Assembly (NCBI GenBank): GCA_007119395.1 | Contig: SKPS01000289.1 | Span: 1 to 25,542, forward strand | Direction of reading: 5' to 3' | From: Lentimicrobiaceae bacterium | GTDB lineage: Bacteria; Bacteroidota; Bacteroidia; Bacteroidales; SKPS01 | DNA: 25,542 nucleotides | Shown here: positions 7,580 through 16,290 of the stretch, in pieces | Layout: each line of letters opens with the position of its first letter | Numbering within the stretch: the first letter of the stretch is position 1 | The notes under the pieces: model-generated | Database searches by the model: none | Seen by the model: the letters and a program-made list of their open reading frames with translations, nothing else | What the model was told of the DNA's origin: nothing | Translations under genes and position numbers: made by a program

Positions 7580-8560
7580 ATGAAGAAGATTAAGAACATA
7601 GGTGTACTCACCAGTGGGGGTGATGCCCCCGGAATGAATGCTGCCATCAGGGCTGTAGTACGAACGGCTCTTTATTATCGCTTGAATGTTTTCGGCATAT
7701 ACCGTGGATATGAAGGGATGATTGATGGTGATATGGTGCCCATGGACTACCGGTCGGTAGCACGTATCATCCACCGTGGAGGCACCATCCTGCAGTCGGC
7801 AAGAAGTGAACGTTTCTACACCGACGAAGGGAAAGCGGAAGCGTATCGTCAGCTACAAAAACACAACATCGATTCGTTGGTAGTGATAGGTGGTGACGGT
7901 ACCTTCAGGGGTGCAGAGCGTTTTGCCGGTTTATACGATATCAACATCGCCGGTGTGCCCGGAACCATTGATAACGATCTATACGGCAGCGACTTCACGA
8001 TTGGTTATGACACTGCGATCAACACAGTAGTTGAAGCCGTTGACAAAATCCGCGACACGGCCGGATCGCACAACAGCCTCTTCTTTATCGAAGTGATGGG
8101 GAGGGATGCCGGTTTTATTGCCCTGAGAAGTGGCATTGCTACCGGTGCCGAAGAGATACTGATCCCTGAAACACAAACCAATATTGACTCTCTGATCGAC
8201 AAGCTCAGGTACAACCGTCGGGAAAGCAAAACATCGGGTATCATCATTGTTGCTGAAGGGGAGAAGGAGGGTGGTGCCTATGAGGTGGCCCGCAAGGTGA
8301 CCGAACAGTTTTCTGAATACAGCACCCGGGTCACCATTCTGGGGCATATCCAGCGTGGGGGATCTCCCACCTGCATGGACCGCGTGCTGGCCAGCACCCT
8401 CGGGTACGAGGCGGTGAAAGCATTGCTGGCAGGCAAAAAAGGGATCATGGTGGGACAGGTGAACAAAAAAATTGTGTACACACCGTTTGCAAAAGCTGCC
8501 AAGGAGCACCAGCAAATTGACCCCAATATTCTGGAAATGGCCACGATCTTGTCGTTGTAA
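7580..8560 (+). CDS. pfkA: ATP-dependent 6-phosphofructokinase
   Basis: This 326-residue protein is typical of bacterial PfkA and phosphorylates fructose 6-phosphate in glycolysis. Visible motifs are the N-terminal GVLTSGGDAPGMNAAIRAV, the nucleotide loop GGDGTFRGA, the catalytic PGTIDND with D131 (E. coli D127), MGRDAGFIAL and the substrate-binding HIQRGGSPTCMDR. The glycine in PGTIDND (G128, E. coli G124) points to ATP rather than pyrophosphate as phosphoryl donor; PPi enzymes carry lysine there. I use ATG 7580, which gives MKKIKNIGVL. The frame is open to 7493, but the extra residues look non-homologous. priA starts 11 bases after the stop, so the two are probably co-transcribed. Confidence 0.95.
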   Translation: MKKIKNIGVLTSGGDAPGMNAAIRAVVRTALYYRLNVFGIYRGYEGMIDGDMVPMDYRSVARIIHRGGTILQSARSERFYTDEGKAEAYRQLQKHNIDSLVVIGGDGTFRGAERFAGLYDINIAGVPGTIDNDLYGSDFTIGYDTAINTVVEAVDKIRDTAGSHNSLFFIEVMGRDAGFIALRSGIATGAEEILIPETQTNIDSLIDKLRYNRRESKTSGIIIVAEGEKEGGAYEVARKVTEQFSEYSTRVTILGHIQRGGSPTCMDRVLASTLGYEAVKALLAGKKGIMVGQVNKKIVYTPFAKAAKEHQQIDPNILEMATILSL

Positions 8561-8571
8561 ACAACCCCTTT

Positions 8572-11061
8572 ATGATGGAGCAGGAGACACAACATTTTGC
8601 CGATGTGCTGCTGCCGGTGCCATTGCCCGGGTTGTTCACATACACCATACCGTTGGAGCTGATGCCGGAAGCCAGTCCCGGGAAAAGGGTGGTGGTGCCT
8701 TTCGGTCCCACAAGAATCATGGCCGGATTAATCCGAAAGATCACCACAACATGTAATACCACTGCCAACCCCAAAGAGATTTTGGAAATTCCCGATGAGG
8801 AGCCTATCATCCAGGAGGAAGATTTTCTGTTTTGGGAATGGATCGCACGGTACTATCTGTGCGCTCCTGGAGAGGTGATGCAGGCTGCTCTGCCTGCAAT
8901 GCTGCGCCTGGAAAGCCAAACCTCAGTCGCATTGCACCCGGATTTCGATGGTGACAAAACCACCCTTTCTGACCAGGAGTTTCTGGTGGTGGAAGCTTTG
9001 CAGTACACCGACCGGCTCACCCTGAAGAAGCTCACCGATATTACAGGACATCCCAGGGTGATCAATCTGGTGCAGGGGTTGATAGAGAAACAAGTTGTGG
9101 TAGCCCGTGAGACCATGTCTGAGGCGTACCGTCCGAAAAGGGTTACGGTGGTGGATCTTGCACAGCCTTACCGTGATGAAAAGGCGCTGGAAGAACTCTT
9201 CAATACCTTGGAAAAGCGTGCTTACAAGCAACTGGAGCTGCTCATGACATGGATACGGCTTACAGGATTCCCGGAGCGTACTGCTGTGATCCTCAGACAA
9301 CGTCTGTTGAAAGAGGCTTCCGCATCCCCTGCTGCGCTGACAGCCCTGGTCGACAAAGGGGTCTTTACCGAATCAGCACAAGAAGCCTCGCGCCTTGACA
9401 AACAACCGCAGGAGAAAGACCCGGAAGAGCTTCAGCTAAGCCCTTCTCAGGAACAGGCACTGCAACAGATTCAGGATGGATTCTCCAATAATAAACCCGT
9501 ATTGCTGCATGGTGTCACCGGCAGCGGCAAAACAGAAATCTATATCCGGTTAATACATGAGGCCATTAAACGAAAGCAGCAGGTGCTGTATCTGTTGCCG
9601 GAAATAGCACTCACCAGCCAGATTATCAACCGGATGAAGGCATACTTTGGCCACAAGGTGCAAGTGTTTCATTCACGTACCAATGACCATGAGCGCGCTG
9701 AACTCTGGAAGAACCTGATCAGTTTCAATGGTCACGATGATGACATCTCGGTGGTGGTATGTGCCAGATCGGGCATTTTCCTCCCCTTCAGAAATCCGGG
9801 ACTGATCATTGTGGATGAAGAGCATGACCACTCATTCAAGCAGTTCGAGCCTGCGCCCAGATACCATGCGCGAGACAGTGCGCTGATGCTGGCAAAATTG
9901 AGAAACATCCCAATCGTGATGGGTTCAGCAACCCCATCCATTGAGTCGTATCACCACGCCACCCATAAGAGGTTTCAATTGGTAGAACTGCTGGTCAGAT
10001 ATGGCAGCGCTCAAATGCCCAAAGTAGAAATCGCCAATGTATCTGAAGCGATCAGCAAGAAGGCTATGCGCTCACATTTCACCCCACAACTGGTTCATGC
10101 CATCAAAGAAGCACTCGCACAAAAGAAGCAGGTGATACTCTTTCAAAACAGAAGGGGGTTTTCGCTCAGGTTGTTTTGCTCCTCCTGCGGCTGGCATCCG
10201 GGTTGCCCCCATTGCGATGTAACCCTCACCTATCACAAGTCGATCAATAAGCTCAAATGCCACTATTGCGGGCATATGTCGGCACTCCCAACCTCTTGCT
10301 CCGAGTGTGGGTCAAAGGAGATCCGCACAGGTGGCTTTGGTACCGAAAAAATTGCAGAAGAGAGCGCGCTGCTTTTTGCCAATGCACGGGTGAAAAGAAT
10401 GGATTTTGACACCACCCGCACAAAAGACGCCTATCAATCGATCATCAATGCGTTTGAACAACGTGAAACCGATATCCTGGTGGGCACGCAAATGGTAACC
10501 AAAGGGCTCGATTTCAGCAACGTATCTGTTGTAGGCGTGATGAATGCCGACAGCATGATCTACTTTCCTGACTTCCGTTCTTTCGAAAGGAGTTTTCAAC
10601 ACATTGTCCAGGTGAGTGGCAGGGCAGGCAGACACACCCATGAGGGGCGTGTGGTGGTTCAGAGCAGCAGGCCAACACACGATGTGCTGTTGCTGGCCCG
10701 GCAGAACCATTATAAAGAGATGTACCGTTTACAAGCCGAAGAGAGGAGGTTATTTGGTTACCCTCCCTTTACGCGGTTGATACGCATTGTGGTAAAATCA
10801 AAAAACAACCAGTTGGCGGGAGGGGCAGCCCACGATCTGGCCGCATCGCTCAGAAATGCGCTCGCGGCACCGGTCCTGGGACCCGAATACCCGTTGGTGG
10901 CAAAAATCAGAAACGAATACCTCAGACACATCCTCATCAAACTCCCAAGAAACAAAAACCCGGGTGCTGAAAAACGAAAAATAGAGATATTGACAGAAGA
11001 AGCGCGGAAAAAGAGTGGTAGCAGCAAAGTGCGTTTTGTGATTGATGTAGACCCTTACTGA
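8572..11061 (+). CDS. priA: Primosomal replication protein N' (replication restart helicase PriA)
   Basis: The protein has 829 residues. The N-terminal DNA-binding domain starts with FADVLLPVPLPGLFTYTIP. The helicase core has Walker A GVTGSGKTE at 314-322 and Walker B DEEH at 415-418, and GSATPS follows as motif III. A zinc-binding insertion contains four CxxC pairs between C536 and C579 (CSSC, CPHC, CHYC, CSEC). Later motifs are GTQMVTKGLDF and QVSGRAGR. PriA recognises stalled forks and D-loops and reloads the replisome. All catalytic motifs are intact. The start could be 8572 or the next codon. The gene follows pfkA closely, and its 3' end overlaps the convergent DivIC-like gene by 7 bases. 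recG, another fork-remodelling helicase, lies at the other end of the window, but not in the same operon. Confidence 0.96.
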   Translation: MMEQETQHFADVLLPVPLPGLFTYTIPLELMPEASPGKRVVVPFGPTRIMAGLIRKITTTCNTTANPKEILEIPDEEPIIQEEDFLFWEWIARYYLCAPGEVMQAALPAMLRLESQTSVALHPDFDGDKTTLSDQEFLVVEALQYTDRLTLKKLTDITGHPRVINLVQGLIEKQVVVARETMSEAYRPKRVTVVDLAQPYRDEKALEELFNTLEKRAYKQLELLMTWIRLTGFPERTAVILRQRLLKEASASPAALTALVDKGVFTESAQEASRLDKQPQEKDPEELQLSPSQEQALQQIQDGFSNNKPVLLHGVTGSGKTEIYIRLIHEAIKRKQQVLYLLPEIALTSQIINRMKAYFGHKVQVFHSRTNDHERAELWKNLISFNGHDDDISVVVCARSGIFLPFRNPGLIIVDEEHDHSFKQFEPAPRYHARDSALMLAKLRNIPIVMGSATPSIESYHHATHKRFQLVELLVRYGSAQMPKVEIANVSEAISKKAMRSHFTPQLVHAIKEALAQKKQVILFQNRRGFSLRLFCSSCGWHPGCPHCDVTLTYHKSINKLKCHYCGHMSALPTSCSECGSKEIRTGGFGTEKIAEESALLFANARVKRMDFDTTRTKDAYQSIINAFEQRETDILVGTQMVTKGLDFSNVSVVGVMNADSMIYFPDFRSFERSFQHIVQVSGRAGRHTHEGRVVVQSSRPTHDVLLLARQNHYKEMYRLQAEERRLFGYPPFTRLIRIVVKSKNNQLAGGAAHDLAASLRNALAAPVLGPEYPLVAKIRNEYLRHILIKLPRNKNPGAEKRKIEILTEEARKKSGSSKVRFVIDVDPY

Positions 11062-11474
11062 AGAACCGGCCTCTCCGACTCGTCGATGATCAAAAAGATG
11101 TCTTCATCAGCCCGCTTCATCAGGTACCTTTCTCTGCCATAGGTCTCCACCTCCTTCAAATCATGTGTTAGCTGGTCACTGATCCGCTCATTGAGTTCAA
11201 TCTCTTGCTGATAATACTCCTTCTGCAACTCCATTTGCCGCAGTTCCCGTACAATCCGGTAACGCGAAATGAAATTGTTGGCATCAAAAAATACCAGCAA
11301 CACGATAAAGATCACCAGGGTGATCGCATACTTATTCGTAAGCCAGCGAACCTTGTGGCGCCGCGGTTTACTACCTGTTACAGAATCAGCAGACTCCTTG
11401 CCAACAGTTGTGTCCTCCCCGGTGTCATCGGTCTGGTTCTCTTCGTTGTGTTCGTTGTCGTCTATGGTGGTCAT
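11055..11474 (-). CDS. Septum formation initiator family protein (FtsB/DivIC-like)
   Basis: This 139-residue bitopic protein has three parts. Residues 1-46 are an acidic, then basic, cytoplasmic tail. One transmembrane helix spans about 49-63 (YAITLVIFIVLLVFF). A periplasmic coiled coil (about 70-110) rich in E, Q and L is followed by ETYGRERYLMKRADEDIFLI, the typical end of DivIC/FtsB proteins (AREKYGMKRPGE-like). The family links FtsQ/DivIB and FtsL in the divisome. The cytoplasmic tail is longer than in E. coli FtsB (103 residues in total). The gene is a single unit convergent with priA. I could not tell FtsB from DivIC by sequence, so no symbol is given. Confidence 0.85.
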   Translation of the reverse strand: MTTIDDNEHNEENQTDDTGEDTTVGKESADSVTGSKPRRHKVRWLTNKYAITLVIFIVLLVFFDANNFISRYRIVRELRQMELQKEYYQQEIELNERISDQLTHDLKEVETYGRERYLMKRADEDIFLIIDESERPVLQ

Positions 11475-11665
11475 AAAGGCCGGAATTGAATCGTAAAAAT
11501 AGAGAAAGGGATACCCCGTCAGGCAGCTTCAGCCAAATGAGTTTTCAACACCCCGTTGTTAATATGCGTCGACAACCCTGAGTGGGCAACCCAATGATGA
11601 AATGTGATGCGCGTCATGTGTTTTTTTTTCCGTACTTTGTCATACCAAACAATCAACGTGTGAAC

Positions 11666-12442
11666 ATGAGTGCACTCCTACTGCTTGAGTATTTGATCTA
11701 TGGTGCATCAGGGCTGCTGCTTCTGCTGGGTGTTAAATACCTTTGGCTCTCGTTAAGGCAGCGACCCTACCACCCGGACCCCTGGCTCAAAGCCCGGGAA
11801 AAAGGTGATATTCCCGAAGATGTTTTACGCTATGAAAGAAAATCCTCTGACAAAGTGCGTGTGTACAATATCTGGTATCAAATACAACGCATACAACAAG
11901 AGTGTGTCAAGGGTGATTTTGCAGAATTGGGTGTATACAAAGGTGAGTCGGCCTGGCTGATGCACACCCTGGCACCCACCAGAACTTTTCATCTCTTCGA
12001 TACATTCAAAGGGTTCCACAAAGACGACCTGAAATACGAGACAGGGGAAGCGGCAACTTATGACTGGCATGACTTTGCCGACACCGACGAGGAATTGGTC
12101 AGGAGAAAGCTGGGGAACAGCCAGCATATTCAGATCCATGCAGGGTATTTTCCTGATACCACAGATGGACTGGGTGACCTCACTTTCTCACTGGTGAACA
12201 TTGATGCTGACCTCTACGCTCCGGTGAGTGCCGGCTTAAACTATTTCTACCCACGACTCTCAACGGGTGGTGTAATCATGGTACACGATTATACATATCG
12301 ATGGGAAGGACTGCGTAGGGCAGTGGATGAGTTTATCACCACCATACCCGAAAACATCATACATGTTCCCGACAGGTTTGGCACCGTGATGATCATAAAA
12401 AACAAACCTGCACCAGCCAGCCAATCCGGAGCACCTCATTAA
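11666..12442 (+). CDS. Membrane-anchored TylF/MycF-type methyltransferase
   Basis: This 258-residue protein has one N-terminal hydrophobic helix (about residues 4-28) and a class I methyltransferase domain. Key landmarks are GDFAELGVYKGESA (83-96, SAM loop), FHLFDTFKGF, VNIDADLY (D180, D182) and GGVIMVHDYTY with H207-D208. Together these match the TylF/macrocin O-methyltransferase family, which needs a metal ion. Relatives methylate sugar hydroxyls in macrolides or surface glycans. The substrate here is unknown, and no glycan cluster surrounds it. I prefer ATG 11666. A frame open to 11582 would add 28 residues with a stretch of phenylalanines encoded by a T-run, unlikely to be coding. A promoter-like TACTTTG lies at 11633-11639, one base short of the consensus spacing. 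Its stop overlaps that of convergent miaB. Confidence 0.78.
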   Translation: MSALLLLEYLIYGASGLLLLLGVKYLWLSLRQRPYHPDPWLKAREKGDIPEDVLRYERKSSDKVRVYNIWYQIQRIQQECVKGDFAELGVYKGESAWLMHTLAPTRTFHLFDTFKGFHKDDLKYETGEAATYDWHDFADTDEELVRRKLGNSQHIQIHAGYFPDTTDGLGDLTFSLVNIDADLYAPVSAGLNYFYPRLSTGGVIMVHDYTYRWEGLRRAVDEFITTIPENIIHVPDRFGTVMIIKNKPAPASQSGAPH

Positions 12443-13752
12443 ACCGTTTTGCCAAGCAATGTGGCTGAAGTGCAGTCATGGATGACAACATCTACCGTAT
12501 CACCCGCCTTCAAGTCGCCGGCAGGGAAAACCACCACCTTGTTCTGTGGAGTTCTGCCAAACAGTGCCTGATCAGATTTCTTCGAAACACCCTCCACCAA
12601 CACACTGAACCGTAATCCAATGTCTGCTTTGTTGCTCTCCAATGACAACTCCTGCTGCAGTGTGATGATTTCGTTAAGTCTCCGCTTCTTTACAGTAGTC
12701 GGAACATCATCGGCGAGCTTCTCCGCAGCCGATGTGCCGGGGCGCTCTGAATAGGCAAACATAAAAGCAAAGTCAAAATGGCACTCCCGCATCAACGAAA
12801 GGGTCTCCATGTGATCCTCTTCCGTTTCAGAACAGAAACCGGCAATCAGATCCGTGCTGATGGCCACATCAGGCATCGCCTCACGCAAAGCTTTCACCCG
12901 ACCAAGGTACCATTCTCGCGTGTATTTGCGATTCATCAAGTGCAGTATTCTGTTGCTGCCCGACTGTGCAGGTAAATGAACGTGATGACAAACGTTGGGC
13001 GTATTGGCAATGGTTGCAATCAATTCATCTGATATATCTTTCGGGTGTGAAGTGGCAAACCGGATTCTCATGGAGGGTACGGCAGAGGCGACCTCTTTCA
13101 GCAAGTCGGGGAACCTGAGTGAGCGATCCCCTTGCCAATGGTAAGAGTTCACATTCTGCCCCAGCAGGGTCACCTCCCGGTAACCATCAGTCATTAGCTT
13201 TCGGCACTCTTCCACAATGCTCTCCGGAGCACGGCTACGCTCCTTGCCACGGGTGTATGGCACAACACAGTATGCACAGAAATTCTGGCATCCACGCATA
13301 ATAGACACAAAAGCAGATACACCATCGGAGTGGTGACGAACAGGAGAAAGGTCTTCGTATGTCTCAGCCTCTGACAGCATCACGTTGGCAACACGTTGTC
13401 CTGATGAAACCTGTAACAGCATGGCAGGAAGCTCACGGTAACTGTCGGGGCCGGCCATCAGATCAACCATCAGCTCCTCCTCAAGTAACTGCTCCTTCAT
13501 CCTCTCTGCCATACACCCCAATACACCAATCATCAAACCAGGCTGTTTGCGCTTCAAGCCGGAGAGCTCCCGCAGTCTCTTGCGCACACGCTGCTCAGCA
13601 TTATCACGTATGGCACACGTGTTCAAAAACACCAGATCAGCTTCCGCAGCAGTACCGCAAATCTGATACCCCTCACCGTCAAGAATTGAAGCAACAATCT
13701 CGCTGTCAGAGATATTCATCTGACAACCAAAAGTTTCTATAAAGAGTTTCAT
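12439..13752 (-). CDS. miaB: tRNA-2-methylthio-N6-dimethylallyladenosine synthase MiaB
   Basis: This 437-residue radical SAM methylthiotransferase converts i6A37 of tRNAs to ms2i6A. The N-terminal domain has cluster ligands C10 (FGCQMN), C46 (NTCAIR) and C80 (GCMAERM). The radical SAM cluster is C155-x3-C159-x2-C162 in RGCQNFCAYCVVPYTRG. A C-terminal TRAM domain (about 375-437) binds tRNA. MiaB rather than MtaB or RimO is indicated by MKLFIETFGCQMN and the RGCQNFCAYC context. The start at 13752 is supported by homology and by a promoter just upstream. The frame extends to 13806, but that start would lie within or before the promoter. It is a single gene whose stop codon overlaps that of the tylF-like gene in TTAA. 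Confidence 0.93.
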   Translation of the reverse strand: MKLFIETFGCQMNISDSEIVASILDGEGYQICGTAAEADLVFLNTCAIRDNAEQRVRKRLRELSGLKRKQPGLMIGVLGCMAERMKEQLLEEELMVDLMAGPDSYRELPAMLLQVSSGQRVANVMLSEAETYEDLSPVRHHSDGVSAFVSIMRGCQNFCAYCVVPYTRGKERSRAPESIVEECRKLMTDGYREVTLLGQNVNSYHWQGDRSLRFPDLLKEVASAVPSMRIRFATSHPKDISDELIATIANTPNVCHHVHLPAQSGSNRILHLMNRKYTREWYLGRVKALREAMPDVAISTDLIAGFCSETEEDHMETLSLMRECHFDFAFMFAYSERPGTSAAEKLADDVPTTVKKRRLNEIITLQQELSLESNKADIGLRFSVLVEGVSKKSDQALFGRTPQNKVVVFPAGDLKAGDTVDVVIHDCTSATLLGKTV

Positions 13753-13770
13753 GTTCAGTTTTTCAGGGTG

Positions 13771-13799
13771 CAAAAGTACCGAATTTCCATGAGCAACAA
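13771..13799 (-). promoter_or_regulatory. Bacteroidota-type promoter of miaB
   Basis: On the minus strand, TACTTTTG (13778-13771) matches TAnnTTTG, and TTG (13799-13797) lies 18 bases upstream. The expected transcription start near 13766 leaves a leader of about 14 bases before the ATG at 13752. This favours that start over the ATG at 13806. Confidence 0.6.
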
Positions 13800-13880
13800 C
13801 CATCACAACATAACATCCTCATCACACCCTCATCGCTTCCTCATCACATCAGCAAAAATCTTCATGTGCATATTTTTCTT

Positions 13881-13888
13881 TTTCTTTG
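13881..13888 (+). promoter_or_regulatory. Possible -7 element of topA
   Basis: TTTCTTTG differs by one base from TAnnTTTG and is followed by GC, as often seen. It would place the start about 34 bases before topA. It lies in a T-rich stretch (13872-13887), and no clear -33 element is present, so support is weak. Confidence 0.25.
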
Positions 13889-13927
13889 CACCGTTTTATT
13901 CAGTTTAAACCCAATCAAGAGTAGTAC

Positions 13928-16267
13928 ATGGCGAAGAATCTGGTAATCGTTGAGTCACCTGCCAAAGCAAAGACCATAGAGCGTTTTCTGGGGTCGGATT
14001 TTGTTGTGAAGTCAAGCTTTGGGCATGTGCGTGATCTCTCAAAAAAAGGGCTGGGCGTAGATACCGATGGAGGTTTTGAGCCGGTTTATGAGGTTGCGTC
14101 AGACAAGCAGAAGGTGATTCAGGAGTTGAAGAAGTTGGCAAAGGGTGCTGAGCTGATCTGGCTTGCATCCGATGAAGACCGTGAAGGGGAGGCGATAGCC
14201 TGGCATTTGGCTGAGGCACTGGGATTGAAGGATGAAAAAACCCGCAGGATTGTTTTTCACGAAATCACCAAAACGGCGATTGAACGTGCCGTAAAGAACC
14301 CTCGTTCGATTGACATGGATCTGGTACGTGCCCAACAGGCCAGGCGTGTCTTAGACCGATTAGTCGGATTCGAGTTGTCGCCACTGCTCTGGAAAAAAGT
14401 GAAGCCGGCTTTGTCGGCCGGAAGAGTGCAGTCTGTTGCCGTACGGCTAATCGTTGACCGTGAAGAGGAGGTGAGAAACTTTGTGACCCGCTCTGCTTTC
14501 AGGGTGGTAGGGCATTTCTTCGATCCCGCTCAGCAAAGCATCATACCGGTGAAAGCCGAATACCAAAAACGGTTTGATCAGGAGGAGGAGGCACACCAGT
14601 TCCTCTCTCATTGCAAAGATGCCACCTTTCAGGTGGTCGCGGTAGAGAAGAAACCGGCCAAGCGTTCACCGGCACCACCATTCACCACCAGTACCCTGCA
14701 ACAAGAAGCTTCCCGAAAGTTGGGGTTCTCCGTAGCTAAAACTATGATGGTGGCCCAACAACTCTATGAGAGCGGAAGAATCACCTATATGCGTACCGAC
14801 AGTGTAAACCTCTCCGATATGGCGCTTGCCAAGGCCAGAGAGGTGATCGGTTCCATGTATGGGGACAAATACATCAAAACACGAAAATATAGAACCAAGG
14901 CCAAAGGGGCACAAGAGGCACACGAAGCGATCAGGCCCACCTACCTGGATCAACAGGAGGTGAGTGGCGATGCTTCCCAAAAACGCCTCTATGAACTGAT
15001 CTGGAAAAGAACCATCGCATCACAAATGAGTGATGCAGAACTCGAAAAAACCCAGATCAATATCTCGGTCAGCAACAAAGAAACCCATTTTATCGCCAGA
15101 GGTGAAGTGGTTGTTTTTGATGGTTTCTTAAAGGTGTATATTGAATCTGTTGATGATGAACAGGAGAATGGGGATGCGTCGAGGTTGCCCCCAATGAAGA
15201 ACGGACAGAGCCTTCACTATGAAACCATCATAGCAGAACAACGTTACACGCAACATCCGCCCCGGTACTCCGAGGCGAGCCTGGTGAAAAAGATGGAAGA
15301 GCTGGGCATCGGACGACCCAGCACCTACTCCCCCACCATCAGCACTATCCAGAAAAGAGAGTATGTTGTAAAAGGCGACAAGCCCGGTGAGCCACGCAAG
15401 GCCGTAGAGATTAAGTTGACCGATGGTGCTATCTCTCGAAAAGAGAAAACAGAGAAAACAGGTCAGGAAAAAGGGAAGCTGATTCCCACCGACCTTGGCA
15501 CCCTCGTGAACCGGTTCCTGGAACAGTACTTTCCAGATATCATTGATTACCATTTTACAGCTGAAGTGGAGAAAGTGTTCGACGACATAGCCGAGGGGAA
15601 GCAGCCCTGGAACAAAATGATCGGAGAGTTTCACGAAGTGTTCCACCAAAAGATTCAGGAGACGGATGACACAGCGCAGCGCTTTCGTGGGGACAAGCTA
15701 TTGGGCAAGGATCCGGAATCGGGGAAAAACGTGTATGTAAAGATAGGCAGGTACGGCCCCATGGCTCAAATCGGTGACACAGAGACCGATGAAGAGGTGA
15801 AATTCGCCGGTTTGTTGAAGAATCAACGGATTGAAGAGATTTCACTGGAAGAAGCCCTGGCTCTGTTTGAATTCCCACGGGTTGTTGGGGAGTTTGAAGG
15901 GAAGCCTATGCAGGTGGCCATCGGGCGTTTTGGACCCTATGTGCGTCACGATAGCAAATTCTACTCCCTCACCAAACAGGATGACCCTCATACCATAACC
16001 GAAGAGAGGGCCATCGAAATTATCAAAGCCAAAAGAGCCAAAGATCTATCGAACATCATCAAAACATTTGATGAGAAGCCTGGCCTCATTGTGATGAATG
16101 GCCGTTTTGGCCCCTACATCGCCTATCAGAAAAAAAACTACAAGATACCCAAAAGCCGAAAGCCGGAGACCCTTACACTGGAAGAGTGCGAAGCCATTAT
16201 GGCCGAAACTCCGGCAAAAGGAAAAACAGGGAAACGCGCATCATCCGCCAAAAAGAAAAGCAAGTAA
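13928..16267 (+). CDS. topA: DNA topoisomerase I (type IA)
   Basis: This 779-residue enzyme relaxes negative supercoils. The TOPRIM domain has E9 in VIVESPAKAKTIERF and the acidic triad D82-E-D84 in ASDEDREGE. The active-site tyrosine is Y287 in GRITYMRTDSVNLS. The C-terminal third carries three topoisomerase C-terminal repeats, each with a GRFGPY-like core (KIGRYGPMAQIG, AIGRFGPYVRHD, MNGRFGPYIAYQ), and a Lys-rich tail. The zinc ribbons of E. coli TopA are absent, as is usual for Bacteroidota. The start MAKNLVIVESPAKAKTIE is unambiguous. The ureohydrolase-like gene begins 23 bases downstream on the same strand, so co-transcription is likely. Confidence 0.96.
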   Translation: MAKNLVIVESPAKAKTIERFLGSDFVVKSSFGHVRDLSKKGLGVDTDGGFEPVYEVASDKQKVIQELKKLAKGAELIWLASDEDREGEAIAWHLAEALGLKDEKTRRIVFHEITKTAIERAVKNPRSIDMDLVRAQQARRVLDRLVGFELSPLLWKKVKPALSAGRVQSVAVRLIVDREEEVRNFVTRSAFRVVGHFFDPAQQSIIPVKAEYQKRFDQEEEAHQFLSHCKDATFQVVAVEKKPAKRSPAPPFTTSTLQQEASRKLGFSVAKTMMVAQQLYESGRITYMRTDSVNLSDMALAKAREVIGSMYGDKYIKTRKYRTKAKGAQEAHEAIRPTYLDQQEVSGDASQKRLYELIWKRTIASQMSDAELEKTQINISVSNKETHFIARGEVVVFDGFLKVYIESVDDEQENGDASRLPPMKNGQSLHYETIIAEQRYTQHPPRYSEASLVKKMEELGIGRPSTYSPTISTIQKREYVVKGDKPGEPRKAVEIKLTDGAISRKEKTEKTGQEKGKLIPTDLGTLVNRFLEQYFPDIIDYHFTAEVEKVFDDIAEGKQPWNKMIGEFHEVFHQKIQETDDTAQRFRGDKLLGKDPESGKNVYVKIGRYGPMAQIGDTETDEEVKFAGLLKNQRIEEISLEEALALFEFPRVVGEFEGKPMQVAIGRFGPYVRHDSKFYSLTKQDDPHTITEERAIEIIKAKRAKDLSNIIKTFDEKPGLIVMNGRFGPYIAYQKKNYKIPKSRKPETLTLEECEAIMAETPAKGKTGKRASSAKKKSK

Positions 16268-16290
16268 CCACTTAATAGAAAGAGTTTGGT

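Noticed and set aside
7979..8515. 178-codon minus-strand ORF
   Set aside because: It is antisense to pfkA, which has all its catalytic motifs; no start context or family resemblance.
15128..15649. 173-codon minus-strand ORF
   Set aside because: It is antisense to topA; the composition is that of a shadow frame.
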